This document shows, piece by piece, positions 1 through 9,436 of a stretch of DNA of 64,000 nucleotides. Position 1 is the first letter of the stretch; each line of letters opens with the position of its first letter. The position numbers and the translations under genes are program-made. The notes below the pieces were generated by a model. The model searched no databases and was not told where the DNA came from. It saw nothing but the letters and a program-made list of their open reading frames with translations. The stretch lies in contig QXXF01000025.1 of the NCBI GenBank assembly GCA_009911365.1, forward strand, positions 1-64,000, read 5' to 3'. The stretch comes from Clostridiales bacterium (GTDB lineage: Bacteria; Bacillota; Clostridia; Peptostreptococcales; Anaerovoracaceae).

Positions 1-8
1 CGAAAAGA

Positions 9-39
9 CGGTACAGCCCTTGTAATCGGGGCTATACCG
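9..39. other. stem-loop at window edge
   Basis: An 11-bp stem (9-19 with 29-39, one mismatch) encloses a 9-nt loop. No T-tract follows on the plus strand, so it may be the end of an upstream transcription unit or an unrelated structure. I see no gene in 1-334; the rest is AT-rich sequence leading to the sigma factor gene. Confidence 0.3.
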
Positions 40-334
40 CCTAATCTGAAATTACTTCCCTCTAACCGTAAACATTTAGCTTTGGCGGTTTTTATCGTTA
101 TTGTGATCCTCAATGCGCCTTTTGTAATGTAATCGTGATTTTCAATGCCGAGACTTCATTTTATACTATATTCAAATTGCTTTATTCTCCCAATCAGCGC
201 AAAGCGGTTCATCAGCAGCATATGACTTGAAATTTGAAAAATTTTTTCAAAAAGCGTCAGATGATCCGCTTTCCATTCGTAATAATAGGTGATATATCAA
301 ACTAGACCGGTCGGAAAATAAGGAGGAAACCACA

Positions 335-913
335 TTGGATATCAATCAGGAAAACTTTTTGTTAGAACTTAGACAGAAAAATCCTCTAGCCATCGAATTT
401 ATCGTTCGCCAATATGGCCCGTTGATGAAAAAGGTGATTCGCCAATATTTGTATGACAGCCATGAAGCCTTTGAAGAGTGTTTCAATGATGTGCTGCTGG
501 CTGTTTGGAACAATCCCGACAGGTTCGATGATAAAAAGAGCGAATTTAAAAACTGGCTCTGCGCCATCGCCAAATATAGAGCCATCGACACGCTGCGCAG
601 AGAACAAAAACGCAAGGAACGTTTCGTGAGTCTGGAAAACGAGGCGGATTTGGATCATTGGGAGCGCCTTGCCGTTTCAGAGGGCCAAGAAGAGGACGCG
701 GATAGGTCTGCGGTAGAATTGGAAAAGCTCCTCGGCTGTCTTTCGGAGGAGGACAAAGACCTGTTTTTCCGCAGGTATGTAAATGAGCAGTCAGTGGAGG
801 AAATTTCCAAAGAAAAAAACATGAAACGCAGCCTGATTTACGCACGTATTTCACGAGGAAAAAAGAAAATAAAACGCCATATGGAATGTCGAATGGGAGG
901 CGCGGTAGAATGA
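335..913 (+). CDS. ECF-type RNA polymerase sigma factor
   Basis: A 192-aa sigma-70 family protein of extracytoplasmic-function size. Region 2 spans about residues 20-92, including the aromatic/basic stretch FKNWLCAIAKYRAIDTLRRE that contacts the -10 element. Region 4, an HTH near residues 128-185 ending ISRGKKKIKRHM, reads the -35 element. The start is TTG at 335, set by AGGAGG at 321-326. The stop overlaps the next gene's ATG (ATGA), so the two are translationally coupled as a sigma/anti-sigma pair. Such pairs usually respond to envelope stress; the signal here is unknown. Autoregulation is likely from the arrangement but not shown. Confidence 0.9.
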   Translation: MDINQENFLLELRQKNPLAIEFIVRQYGPLMKKVIRQYLYDSHEAFEECFNDVLLAVWNNPDRFDDKKSEFKNWLCAIAKYRAIDTLRREQKRKERFVSLENEADLDHWERLAVSEGQEEDADRSAVELEKLLGCLSEEDKDLFFRRYVNEQSVEEISKEKNMKRSLIYARISRGKKKIKRHMECRMGGAVE

Positions 914-1938
914 ACAAACAATATGAAAACATTGATTTCAAGGCTTTTTCTCCTGATGGAGATAGTCCTTTGTCAAAAGCGGAGACAGAGACTTGTATTG
1001 AAAACTTTTATAAAAGCGCGGGCATCCATCGAAATGGAGAAGGCGGCCATAAGACCGCCGGCAGAGGGCTTCGCAGAAGATTCGCGGCCCTGCTGGTCGC
1101 CGCGATCATGATGCTGGCCTTTGGCACCATCGCTTATGCGTCAGGAATTTTGCGGCTGGGCGTGATTCATCATTCTGACGGTGAACAAGAACCATTTTTA
1201 GCCTTAGAAGATTCGGCGCAGCACAAAGCAGCGCAGGAAGCTTTGGATTATGAAGAGAGCTTTTCAAAAGAAGAGCAGGTTGCCAGAATGGAAGCGGAAT
1301 GCGATGGAGGATTTGAAGCAGCGGGAACATGGAATGATCGTGAAAAGTCGGTTACTTACAAAGGTCCGGATGAAAAGACACGGAAGCTGCTGAACAAGTA
1401 TCACCTGGAATTCGAGCGCGTTCATTATTATGTGAATTCCGCAAAAAAAGCCTTTGATAAGGTAGGCATCGGCAATGTCCTGGGGGATTTTTGGGACATC
1501 GACACCTTGGAGTCCAGCGATGGAAACGTGTATGATGACGGATATATTTATACAGATAAAGGTTCAGTGACAATCATAGGAGGCGGAGAATCCTCAGCGG
1601 ATCCGGCGTATTGGGAACTGCGTGTCATTCCGCACGATGTTTATCTTTCTCCATGGGCTTCCTTTGTTTCCTCGGTGGAAAAGACGAATGATGAATTCAC
1701 ACAATGGGATTTTGTGACCGCGGAGGGGTACGCGGCAAAAGCCATTTCTTATAAAGAATCCATGAAAGATGATACAGAAGAGACGAGTGAATATCGGAAT
1801 TTTAACGTGGTGGTTCACACCAGGGGCCATCTGGTGTATCTTGGTTATACCGTCCACATCAATGATCCAAAGCATGACCTTTCAAATGAAGAATTTGAAA
1901 AGCGAGTGGATCAATTAGACTTTTCAGCTCTATCATAA
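910..1938 (+). CDS. Membrane protein, probable anti-sigma factor
   Basis: A 342-aa protein with a cytoplasmic N-terminus of about 57 residues, one transmembrane segment at about 58-77 (preceded by the basic GRGLRRR), and a large acidic extracellular domain. Start chosen at ATG 910, overlapping the sigma factor stop and preceded by GGGAGG at 896-901; an upstream ATG at 886 lies inside the sigma gene. Topology and coupling to an ECF sigma gene support an anti-sigma role in which the short cytoplasmic part binds the sigma factor. No zinc-binding anti-sigma motif (HxxxCxxC) is visible, so the function rests on context. The outside domain resembles nothing I can name. Confidence 0.65.
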   Translation: MNKQYENIDFKAFSPDGDSPLSKAETETCIENFYKSAGIHRNGEGGHKTAGRGLRRRFAALLVAAIMMLAFGTIAYASGILRLGVIHHSDGEQEPFLALEDSAQHKAAQEALDYEESFSKEEQVARMEAECDGGFEAAGTWNDREKSVTYKGPDEKTRKLLNKYHLEFERVHYYVNSAKKAFDKVGIGNVLGDFWDIDTLESSDGNVYDDGYIYTDKGSVTIIGGGESSADPAYWELRVIPHDVYLSPWASFVSSVEKTNDEFTQWDFVTAEGYAAKAISYKESMKDDTEETSEYRNFNVVVHTRGHLVYLGYTVHINDPKHDLSNEEFEKRVDQLDFSALS

Positions 1939-2065
1939 GCAAACAGCGTCATGAAATCAAACGTGCCACGCAAGTATGGATTCCCTTTTTCCTGCCTGCG
2001 TGGTACAATTGGTTATAGACGCGGCGGTTTTGCGTAAAAGGCAGAAGAAACAAGGAGTGAAGAGA

Positions 2066-3651
2066 ATGATACGCAGAAAATTCAACACGACTGGTGTTTG
2101 CGTCCCCGCCCTTCATTACATGGTGGACACGACAGAGCTGATCGAGCAGATCGCAGGAGACTATGTTGACAATGGTGAATACTTTACCATGAATCGGGCT
2201 CGTCAGTTTGGCAAAACAACGACCCTTGCGTTGCTATATCAAAAATTGAAAGAAAAATATCTGGTCCTAGATATCAGTTTTGAGGCGGCGGACGATTGCT
2301 TTGTTTCTTTATACGCTTTGGCACAGGGGTTTACCAACAAGGTGGCTGATGCGTTAGAAGAGAGTGATGCCAATGAGCAGTTGACACGATTGTGGAAAGA
2401 GCCGATTCCCAGAGATTTGCCGTTGGATTCTTTAAGCGCAAAGATTTCCAGGCTCTGTAAACTTAGCGATAAAGATGTGATTTTGATGGTGGATGAAGTT
2501 GACAGAAATTCAGATAACCAGATATTTCTTTCTTTTCTCGGATTGCTGCGTGAAAAATATTTAAAACAGAAAATGGGAAAGAGCAGCAGCTTTAAATCCG
2601 TTATCCTTGCGGGCGTATATGATATAAAAAATCTGAAATTGAAACTACGCCCGCAGCAAGGATCAAAATTTAACAGTCCCTGGAACATCGCGGCGGATTT
2701 TGATGTGGACATGAGCTTTTCTCTTTCAGGAATCGTAGGGATGTTAAAAACTTACGAAGAAGATCATCATACAGGTATGGATCTTTCAGAAATCGCGGAG
2801 CAAATCTTTGATTATACTAATGGCTATCCGTTTCTAGTGTCATATATCTGCAAAAAGGTGGATGAAGAAATAGCTGGAAGCAAACGGTTTCCAAGTAAGA
2901 AAGCCGCCTGGACAAAAGAAGGGGTCCTAGAGGCAGTCAAGCTGCTGCTCAAAGGACCGAACCCTCTGTATGATGATATGATCAAACATGTGACCGAGTA
3001 TCCACAGCTGCGTGATATGCTGAACAATATTTTATTCGAGGGTCAAGAATATGTATATTATGAATACGATGAATTCGTAAGCATTGGAAAAATGTTTGGA
3101 TTTATCGCAGAGAAAAATGGACTAGTGACTGTGGCCAACCGAATCTTTGAAACGCAGCTGTACAATTACTTTTTGACAGAAAGCTTGAAAAAAACGATTC
3201 CCAAAGAGAGGCGCTGCCGGGTCGGAATCAATTTGTCAAAGATGGACAGCTGGATATGGATCTAGTGATGACAAAATTTTATGAATACTACACAAGTCTG
3301 TATTCCCAAGAGGATGAAAAATTTACTGAAAAATACGGCAGAAAAATTTTTTTGATGTATTTGAAGCCGATCATCAATGGAGTCGGAAATTTCTATGTGG
3401 AAGATCAGAGTAGAAATAGGCTACGTTCAGACATTGTCGTTGATTATCTAGGAAAGCAGCATGTGATAGAATGCAAAATCTGGCATGGGAATGAATATAA
3501 TCGAAGAGGAGAAGATCAGTTGGCGGAGTATTTAAACGCATATCACACAGAAAAGGGGTATTTGCTGAGTTTCAATTTTAATAAAGAAAAAAACGTCGGT
3601 GTGAAGACCATAGAGCACCAAGGAAAGACCTTGCTCGAAGTCGTGGTGTGA
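2066..3651 (+). pseudogene. AAA ATPase/PD-(D/E)XK nuclease-like gene, frameshifted
   Basis: The first part (ATG 2066, site AAGGAG at 2052-2057) encodes an AAA-like ATPase: degenerate Walker A RQFGKTTT and Walker B VILMVDEVD. It stops at 3265. The C-terminal nuclease-like part (IVVDYLGKQHVIECKIW, an ExK motif) continues in the -1 frame to 3651. Upstream of 3256 that frame already reads NQFVKDGQLDMDL, which joins naturally to the ATPase, so one ancestral gene of about 528 codons is split. The frame change must fall in 3151-3262; a seven-A run at 3188-3194 is the obvious slip point. It may be a decayed gene, a sequencing error, or a frameshifted but expressed protein. Families of this type are abundant in gut anaerobes and have no settled function. 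Confidence 0.75.
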
Positions 3652-3679
3652 AAGGCGGTTTCACGGGGAGGACGCTGAA

Positions 3680-4648
3680 ATGCAGTTACAAACAAAGAAA
3701 ATTCAATGGATTCCAGGAACGCCCTTTGGGATCAGCGTTTATCAAGTGGACTCCTTGTCCACCCAATTTCAGGAGGACGTGCTGGAAATCATCATGTGTA
3801 TGGAAGGCAGCGTGACGCTCTCTTTTGGATATGACGCGTTCAGGCTGCATGCGGGGGAATTCATTTCCATGGACCAGGACGCGTATTATCTGGTAGATGG
3901 AAAGAATTGCACTTGTGTTTCTTTTTTCTTCAAATTGAGCCCATATAAAGAACGAAGAATCGTGTCCCGCAGCGGTATGTTCGCCTGTGGTGGCTTTCGC
4001 AGCGTAGGAAACATTTATGATCCAGCGGCCAATTATGACAAGCCGGAATACTTGGAACTGCAAAGTCTGCTATTGGGGTTGCTGGATTGCCTAAGGGGAC
4101 CGGAGCAGGGAAAAACGGAATTTCAGGAGCAAGTCAACTGCGCCGCGGATCGGATCATGCGCTGGATGGTGGATTATTTTGATGTCTTGTACTATTATGT
4201 TCCAAAGGGAAAATTGAGCAAGCAGTACATTGAACGTCACCGCGAACTGACGGATTATATGTGGGAGCATCGTTTTGAAACCATTACTTTGAAAGAACTT
4301 TCCAACAAGTTTCATTTGACAGAATCCTATCTTTCCGAATTCTTTCGTAAATCGAACCTGAGTTTTAAACGGAAAACCTCTTATGATAAAGCGAACGCGT
4401 CAGAAGAGCTGCTCTTACTGACTAACAAAAGCATTGCTGAAATCGCATCGATCTGCGGATTTTCCGATGTGAAACTATATTATGCCGCCTTCCGCAGATG
4501 GTATCAATGCACGCCGGCAGAATTCCGAAAAATGTTTAAATTTGGTGTCCAAGATGAATTGCGATACCTTGAGATCCTGGAAATCAACGAGCAGATCATG
4601 CGCGTTGCTCTGGAAAACCATAGAAGGAGGCTTTTTGCGACATATTGA
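3680..4648 (+). CDS. AraC-family transcriptional regulator (copy 1)
   Basis: A 322-aa protein with an N-terminal cupin-like sensing domain (about residues 20-110) and a C-terminal double HTH (about 195-290). The second HTH reads KSIAEIASICGFSDVKLYYAAFRRWYQCTPAEFRK, quoted here only to its hallmark GF-D-K-F-P-EF pattern. It follows the broken ATPase gene by 28 bp with GGGGAGGA as ribosome site. It is paralogous to the regulator at 9437 along its whole length (both have EIIxCxxGSV and GEFIS-D-DAxYL). By position it probably controls the MFS, APC permease and amidohydrolase genes that follow. The effector is unknown, presumably the transported substrate. Confidence 0.88.
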   Translation: MQLQTKKIQWIPGTPFGISVYQVDSLSTQFQEDVLEIIMCMEGSVTLSFGYDAFRLHAGEFISMDQDAYYLVDGKNCTCVSFFFKLSPYKERRIVSRSGMFACGGFRSVGNIYDPAANYDKPEYLELQSLLLGLLDCLRGPEQGKTEFQEQVNCAADRIMRWMVDYFDVLYYYVPKGKLSKQYIERHRELTDYMWEHRFETITLKELSNKFHLTESYLSEFFRKSNLSFKRKTSYDKANASEELLLLTNKSIAEIASICGFSDVKLYYAAFRRWYQCTPAEFRKMFKFGVQDELRYLEILEINEQIMRVALENHRRRLFATY

Positions 4649-4764
4649 CAAATTCGTGTTTTTTTTGGCATGAAATCACCATAAAACAGCACTGTTTTTC
4701 CTTTCTGATTTTTGTATACTAAAATGAAAGAATATCGTTTGGTGTATGAGATAGGAGTGACATT

Positions 4765-5943
4765 ATGAAGCAGAATGGAAAAATCCCGGTTTTAGTGGCA
4801 AGCATGTGCATCAACTTGTTCGTTGGCGCGATTTATGCGTGGAGCGTGTTCGCGGGACCCCTTGGAGACAAGTTTGGATGGAGCGGGACCGCGGTAGCCC
4901 TGACTTTCACTATCGCCAATGGCATCAGTCCAGTGACAATGATCACAGGAGGCAAGCTCTTAGACAAATTTGGACCAAGGTGGGTGGTGTTCATTGGCGG
5001 CATCCTATTTGGAGGCGGCATGATCGCCTCTGGGTTCATTGAGTCGCTGTCAGGGATCTATGTGACTTATGGTCTTTTTGTTGGGTTTGGCATGGGCATG
5101 GTGTACAGCTGTACGATTTCCAATACTGTGAAATTTTTTCCCGAAAAAAAGGGACTGGTCGCTGGACTAGCGACTGGATCTTATGGAATGTCAACTGTGA
5201 TCCTGGCCCCGATCGCCCAAAGGCTGATCGACGGAATGGGCGTGATGGCAGCGTTTCGGATTTTGGGCGCGGCATCGGTTCTGGTGATTTGCGTGGGCTC
5301 ACAATTTTTGCGGAAAGCGCCCCAGCAGGATCAAGCGGACCATGGAGAAGGCATGGCTTGGAAAGAAATGCTGGGGACCGGCAGATTTTACGTGCTTTTG
5401 ATTATGTTGGTTTTCGGTGCGACAGCAGGCCTGATGATGATCGGACAGGCATCGCAGATGGCACGGACCCTAGTAGGCCTTTCAGCAGCAAAGGCGGCGT
5501 TGTGCGTCAGCGTTCTAGCTTTGGCAAACGCTGGCGGCAGAGTCATATGGGGCATGATCTCCGATGGATTCGGTTATTTTAAGTCATTGTTCATTATGTT
5601 TTTCATTTTGACCGTGGCAATGGGCGCGCTATTTTTACAGGGTAATGGAAATCTAGGTGTTTTCATGGGAGCGATTCTTCTGATTGGGTCCTGTTTTGGA
5701 GGCCTAATGGGCGTTTTTCCGGCAATCACTGCGGGACAGTTTGGGATCAAACACAATGGAACGAATTATGGCATCATGTTTTGCGGATTCGCGATTGGAG
5801 GATTTCTTGGCCCTTATCTTGCGGCTGCGTTGCGGGAAACGGAATTAGGGCTGTATTCCATGGCGTTTCTGGCAGCAGGAGCCTTGAGTCTGACAGGATG
5901 CGTGTTAGCCTTTATTTTGAGGAATTCTTTAGACCGAGCATAG
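4765..5943 (+). CDS. OFA-type major facilitator transporter
   Basis: A 392-aa, about 12-TM protein. The N-terminus (FVGAIYAWSVFAGPL) and the motif GGKLLDKFGPRWVVFIGG are characteristic of the oxalate/formate antiporter (OFA) branch of the MFS. It would act in the cytoplasmic membrane as a carboxylate or metabolite antiporter or symporter. RBS ATAGGAG precedes ATG 4765. It sits between the AraC regulator and the permease/amidohydrolase pair of module 1 and has no counterpart in module 2. The substrate cannot be read from sequence; family members that move small monocarboxylates are common, so export of a product of the neighbouring hydrolase is a reasonable inference. Confidence 0.85.
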   Translation: MKQNGKIPVLVASMCINLFVGAIYAWSVFAGPLGDKFGWSGTAVALTFTIANGISPVTMITGGKLLDKFGPRWVVFIGGILFGGGMIASGFIESLSGIYVTYGLFVGFGMGMVYSCTISNTVKFFPEKKGLVAGLATGSYGMSTVILAPIAQRLIDGMGVMAAFRILGAASVLVICVGSQFLRKAPQQDQADHGEGMAWKEMLGTGRFYVLLIMLVFGATAGLMMIGQASQMARTLVGLSAAKAALCVSVLALANAGGRVIWGMISDGFGYFKSLFIMFFILTVAMGALFLQGNGNLGVFMGAILLIGSCFGGLMGVFPAITAGQFGIKHNGTNYGIMFCGFAIGGFLGPYLAAALRETELGLYSMAFLAAGALSLTGCVLAFILRNSLDRA

Positions 5944-6008
5944 CGATTTCTTATTGTGTGATGGTAAAATTCGTGTTATATAAAATTGAAATCACCCTTA
6001 AAGTTCTA

Positions 6009-6036
6009 TTGTAATTTTCTGAAAATATTGTATTCT
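6009..6036 (+). promoter_or_regulatory. Promoter for APC permease gene
   Basis: TTGTAA at 6009-6014, a 16-nt spacer and TATTCT at 6031-6036 fit a housekeeping promoter. The leader to the ATG at 6130 is about 87 nt and contains a stem (6047-6052 with 6083-6088) enclosing a CCTC/GAGG hairpin at 6066-6078. Confidence 0.45.
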
Positions 6037-6129
6037 CTAACTAACGACAAAGCAAACCGCGCGGGCCTCTTTTCGAGGTAGACTTTGTAGAAATTCATAC
6101 ATTGCTTTTATTCAGTTAGGAGGATCAAA

Positions 6130-7494
6130 ATGGAAGAAAAAATGAATGTCACACAGACAGAAAACCAGGAATTGAAACGAGTCTTAAAGCTGCCGACTTT
6201 GGTTTGTCAGGGGCTGGCTTATCTTTGTCCGGCATGTGTACTGATGTATTTTGGCATTATCAATCAGCTGACTGGCGGACACTTCCCGTTAGCCTTAGTC
6301 GTGGCGGGGATCGCCATGGTATTGACGGCAATGAGTTATGCCAAGATGTGCCGCCGGTATCCAGTAGCTGGCTCTGTATATAGCTATGTGAGCAAATCCA
6401 TTGGGCCAAAGCTGGGATTCTTAGCTGGCTGGACCATGATGCTGGACTATTTTCTATTGCCGATGACCTGCTATCTGGGCTGTGGGCTGTATCTGAACAT
6501 CATGATCCCAATCATTCCAGTATGGGGATGGATCGTGATCGCTGTTTTGTTTGTAGGCGTTTGCAACTATGTGGGGGTCGGCATTGCGGCCTTTATTAAC
6601 AACATCAATGTCATTGCCCCGATTTTAGCCATTGTGGTGACTGTGATCTGCATGATCAAATTTGTTCTCGGCGGCGGTGGCGCGGGAACGCTGCTTTATG
6701 CGGAAGCATTTTATAACGCAGACACTTTCAATGCCGGAACGCTAATGACAGGAGCGGCCATCATGGCTATCGTGTTTGTTGGATTCGATTCTGTCACCAC
6801 ATACTCGGAAGAAACCGTTAATCCAGAGAAGACCATGCCAAAGGCGGTTCTGATCATTTGTATCGGAGCAGCGATTGAGTTTATCATCGTGGCGTATTTA
6901 ATGAATTGCTCTTGGCCGACAGCTGTTGGCGAAATGACCAATCCGGACACAGCGATCACGGAATTCAACGCTTATATCGGCATCGCCTGGATGAATGGAA
7001 TCTTTGTGGCTATCAATACGCTGGCCAGCCTGGGCTGCTGCATCGCGGGTCAAGGCGCGACAGCCAGGATTCTGCTGGGCATGGGCAGAGACGGATTCAT
7101 CCCGAAAAAATTCTTCGGCTATGTCCATCCGAGATTCAAAACACCGTCAAGAAACATATTGCTTTCCATGGCTATTGGTCTGACAGCCTTGTTGTTCCAG
7201 GACAGCCTCACCAATGCCATGTCGCTAGTAAGTTTTGGTGCGATCACAGGCTTTATTCTGACAAATGCCTGTGTCATCTTCCGGTTCTGGATTAGGGATA
7301 AAGAACGGAGCGGAGCGGCCATCATCAAATATATGATCCTGCCGATTATCGCCGCTGCGGTCTGTGTATACTTGTGGTTCAGCCTGACGACTACCGCGAA
7401 GATCGTCGGTTTCTCTTGGCTGGCATTAGGCGTGGTTTTCCTGGCTATCAAGACGAAAGGATTTAAGGAACTGCCGCCGGAAATGAATCTGTAG
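6130..7494 (+). CDS. APC-superfamily amino acid permease (copy 1)
   Basis: A 454-aa polytopic membrane protein of the amino acid/polyamine/organocation superfamily. The N-terminal helix 1 region (residues 15-45) and VYSYVSKSIGPKLGFLAGW near residues 75-95 are typical. About 12 TM helices. RBS AGGAGG at 6119-6124. It is 62 bp upstream of an amidohydrolase, and the same pairing recurs at 10543-13618; both permeases end in the shared tail KGF(K/R)(E/T)LPPEM. The paired hydrolase suggests that it imports an amide, N-acyl or cyclic amino compound which is then opened in the cytoplasm. Substrate unknown. Confidence 0.9.
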   Translation: MEEKMNVTQTENQELKRVLKLPTLVCQGLAYLCPACVLMYFGIINQLTGGHFPLALVVAGIAMVLTAMSYAKMCRRYPVAGSVYSYVSKSIGPKLGFLAGWTMMLDYFLLPMTCYLGCGLYLNIMIPIIPVWGWIVIAVLFVGVCNYVGVGIAAFINNINVIAPILAIVVTVICMIKFVLGGGGAGTLLYAEAFYNADTFNAGTLMTGAAIMAIVFVGFDSVTTYSEETVNPEKTMPKAVLIICIGAAIEFIIVAYLMNCSWPTAVGEMTNPDTAITEFNAYIGIAWMNGIFVAINTLASLGCCIAGQGATARILLGMGRDGFIPKKFFGYVHPRFKTPSRNILLSMAIGLTALLFQDSLTNAMSLVSFGAITGFILTNACVIFRFWIRDKERSGAAIIKYMILPIIAAAVCVYLWFSLTTTAKIVGFSWLALGVVFLAIKTKGFKELPPEMNL

Positions 7495-7555
7495 AAAATA
7501 AAAACAGTGAAACAAAGATTTTGACAAACAGCATGAAATGGGAAGGAGCGATTAT

Positions 7556-9274
7556 ATGAAAACAGCGGATCTGGCATTGATCAACGGCAAAGTCCTGTCA
7601 GTGGATCTGCGAAAAAACGTAACTAGAGCAGAAGCAGTGGCGGTAAAAGATGGGAAGATCCTTGCTGTAGGCACATCAGAAGAAATCAAAAAGCATATCG
7701 GAGATTTGACCGAAATCGTGGACTGCGGAGGAAACACCGTGCTGCCAGGGCTGGCGGATGCGCATTGTCATCCATCTGCCAGCGCTAATACATACGCAGC
7801 CTGTGATCTGTTCAACGTTGTGCAGGAAACCGGAGAATCCAATGAATCCGTGATCCAAAAATACGTAGAGAGATTGAAGGCTTATGCCGCAGCGCATCCG
7901 GATTCCAAGGTGATCCGGGGCGGCGGCTGGAACCGTGCGTTTTTCAACGGATCCAACGGTGATCACCGTGTACCTGACCGCCATGACCTAGATGCCATTT
8001 GCAGCGACAGGCCTATGGTGCTGGATTCTTATTGCCTTCATAACATCTGGGTCAACACCAAAGCCTTGGAGTTGGCTGGTCTGGACGCGGATACGCCGGA
8101 GCCGGAGACTGGAGTCATTCATCGGGAAGCGGATGGCATGCCTACAGGGATCTTTGAAGAAGCCACAGCCATCGAGATGTTGAAAAACAATCTTCCGGAT
8201 TACGATTATACGGTAGAAGAATACAAAGAAGTGTTCCGCAAGTACCAAAAGGAGGATGCTAATCGTTACGGAGTGACGCTGGTCTGCGACGCGAAGCATA
8301 CGGACCACGCCAGGGAAGCTTATCGCCAGATGGCACAAGATCAGCAGCTGACCCTGCGGGCCCGGGGCGTTTACACCCTGGACAATCAGCAGCCAGAGCA
8401 AGATTGGCAGGCAGCACTGAATCGAAAGGGCAAGGATGATCCTAATGACCTGTTTCAGATCAACACCATCAAAATGTTCATGGAGGGAGAGCCCTGCATG
8501 ATGGAACCTTACAGCCCGGAGATCAATGAGGTGAACGGCAATCCGCCGGACTACTGCGGGGCACTCTTTTGGACCGTGGAAGAGGGTACGGAGTACATGA
8601 AAAAAGCCATTGAAGCAGGATTTCAGATCCACATGCATTCCATGGGAAGCCGTACCACAAAGCTGTGTGTCGATTGCCTGGAAGAAGCGCAAAAAGTCTC
8701 TAATGGCAATGATCGCAATGTGATCGCGCATCTCATGGAAGTGCGGGATGAAGACGCAAAACGCATGGGGCAGCTGAACATCATGGCCAATTGTCAGCCT
8801 CGCTGGATGGTCCATGACACGGATGTGGAGCATTTTTACACGCCATATTTTGGCAGGGAACACGCTAAGCGTTTTTATCCTAATAAAAAATTGCTGGACG
8901 CTGGATGCAGAGTGGCCTATGGGACGGACTTTCCAGTCACGCCGCCGCCCAACCCGTTTCACGAGATCCAGTGCGCCATGACCAGGAGCGTTTTTCCGGA
9001 TGCGCCAGACTACCGGCGTTTTCAGGGAAAGGTGCTGGATGAAACAGAGCGGGTGAGCCTGATCGATGCGATCCAGGCCCTAACCATCAATAGTGCCTAT
9101 CAAAATTACTTAGAAGAGGTGACGGGCAGCATCGAAGCGGGAAAATCCGCGGAATTGGTATTGCTGGACTGTGATCTGGAGCAGCTGCCAGCAGAACAGA
9201 TCTATACAGTAAAGGTGGAGCGGACGTATTTCAAAGGAAAGCTGGTGTATGATGGGTCGGAGTCGATTGAGTGA
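7556..9274 (+). CDS. YtcJ-type amidohydrolase (copy 1)
   Basis: A 572-aa metal-dependent hydrolase of the amidohydrolase_3/YtcJ family. Metal ligands visible are HxH at residues 70/72 (ADAHCHP), histidines in FQIHMHSMG and VIAHLMEV, and the late aspartate in AYGTDFPVTPPP. Family members hydrolyse C-N bonds in amides, imides or N-formyl compounds. Start ATG 7556 is chosen because GGAAGGAG lies just 5' of it; an ATG at 7538 would place that site inside the gene. Forms a transcription unit with the APC permease before it. The paralogue at 11933 is clearly diverged, so the two copies probably differ in substrate. Confidence 0.88.
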   Translation: MKTADLALINGKVLSVDLRKNVTRAEAVAVKDGKILAVGTSEEIKKHIGDLTEIVDCGGNTVLPGLADAHCHPSASANTYAACDLFNVVQETGESNESVIQKYVERLKAYAAAHPDSKVIRGGGWNRAFFNGSNGDHRVPDRHDLDAICSDRPMVLDSYCLHNIWVNTKALELAGLDADTPEPETGVIHREADGMPTGIFEEATAIEMLKNNLPDYDYTVEEYKEVFRKYQKEDANRYGVTLVCDAKHTDHAREAYRQMAQDQQLTLRARGVYTLDNQQPEQDWQAALNRKGKDDPNDLFQINTIKMFMEGEPCMMEPYSPEINEVNGNPPDYCGALFWTVEEGTEYMKKAIEAGFQIHMHSMGSRTTKLCVDCLEEAQKVSNGNDRNVIAHLMEVRDEDAKRMGQLNIMANCQPRWMVHDTDVEHFYTPYFGREHAKRFYPNKKLLDAGCRVAYGTDFPVTPPPNPFHEIQCAMTRSVFPDAPDYRRFQGKVLDETERVSLIDAIQALTINSAYQNYLEEVTGSIEAGKSAELVLLDCDLEQLPAEQIYTVKVERTYFKGKLVYDGSESIE

Positions 9275-9336
9275 TTGATAGCGGACCGGGAATGATTTGG
9301 CTTGGGTAAAATATGAATCCAATTCAGAGCCTGTCT

Positions 9337-9365
9337 TTGTGAAATGCCAGAGGCTGTGGTAGAAT
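9337..9365 (+). promoter_or_regulatory. Promoter of AraC copy 2
   Basis: TTGTGA at 9337-9342, a 17-nt spacer and TAGAAT at 9360-9365. Predicted transcription start is about 9372, immediately before a perfect palindrome. Confidence 0.6.
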
Positions 9366-9375
9366 GGATCAATGG

Positions 9376-9397
9376 ACTGTGACAACTTTGTCACAGT
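9376..9397. promoter_or_regulatory. 22-bp perfect palindrome, probable operator
   Basis: Arms ACTGTGACAA and TTGTCACAGT are exact reverse complements separated by CT. It lies at about +4 to +25 of the promoter for the second AraC gene, a place where a bound dimer would block transcription. The core TGTGA-N8-TCACA resembles dimeric HTH sites of the CRP or GntR type in symmetry, but I cannot name the protein. No T-tract follows, which argues against a terminator. Confidence 0.6.
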
Positions 9398-9436
9398 GAA
9401 GGATTCACGAAATCACGAAAGGAAGGCAGGCTCATT

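Noticed and set aside
7988-8962. 324-codon open frame on the minus strand
   Set aside because: Lies wholly opposite the amidohydrolase, has no ribosome site, and its protein is histidine- and arginine-rich nonsense typical of an antisense shadow.
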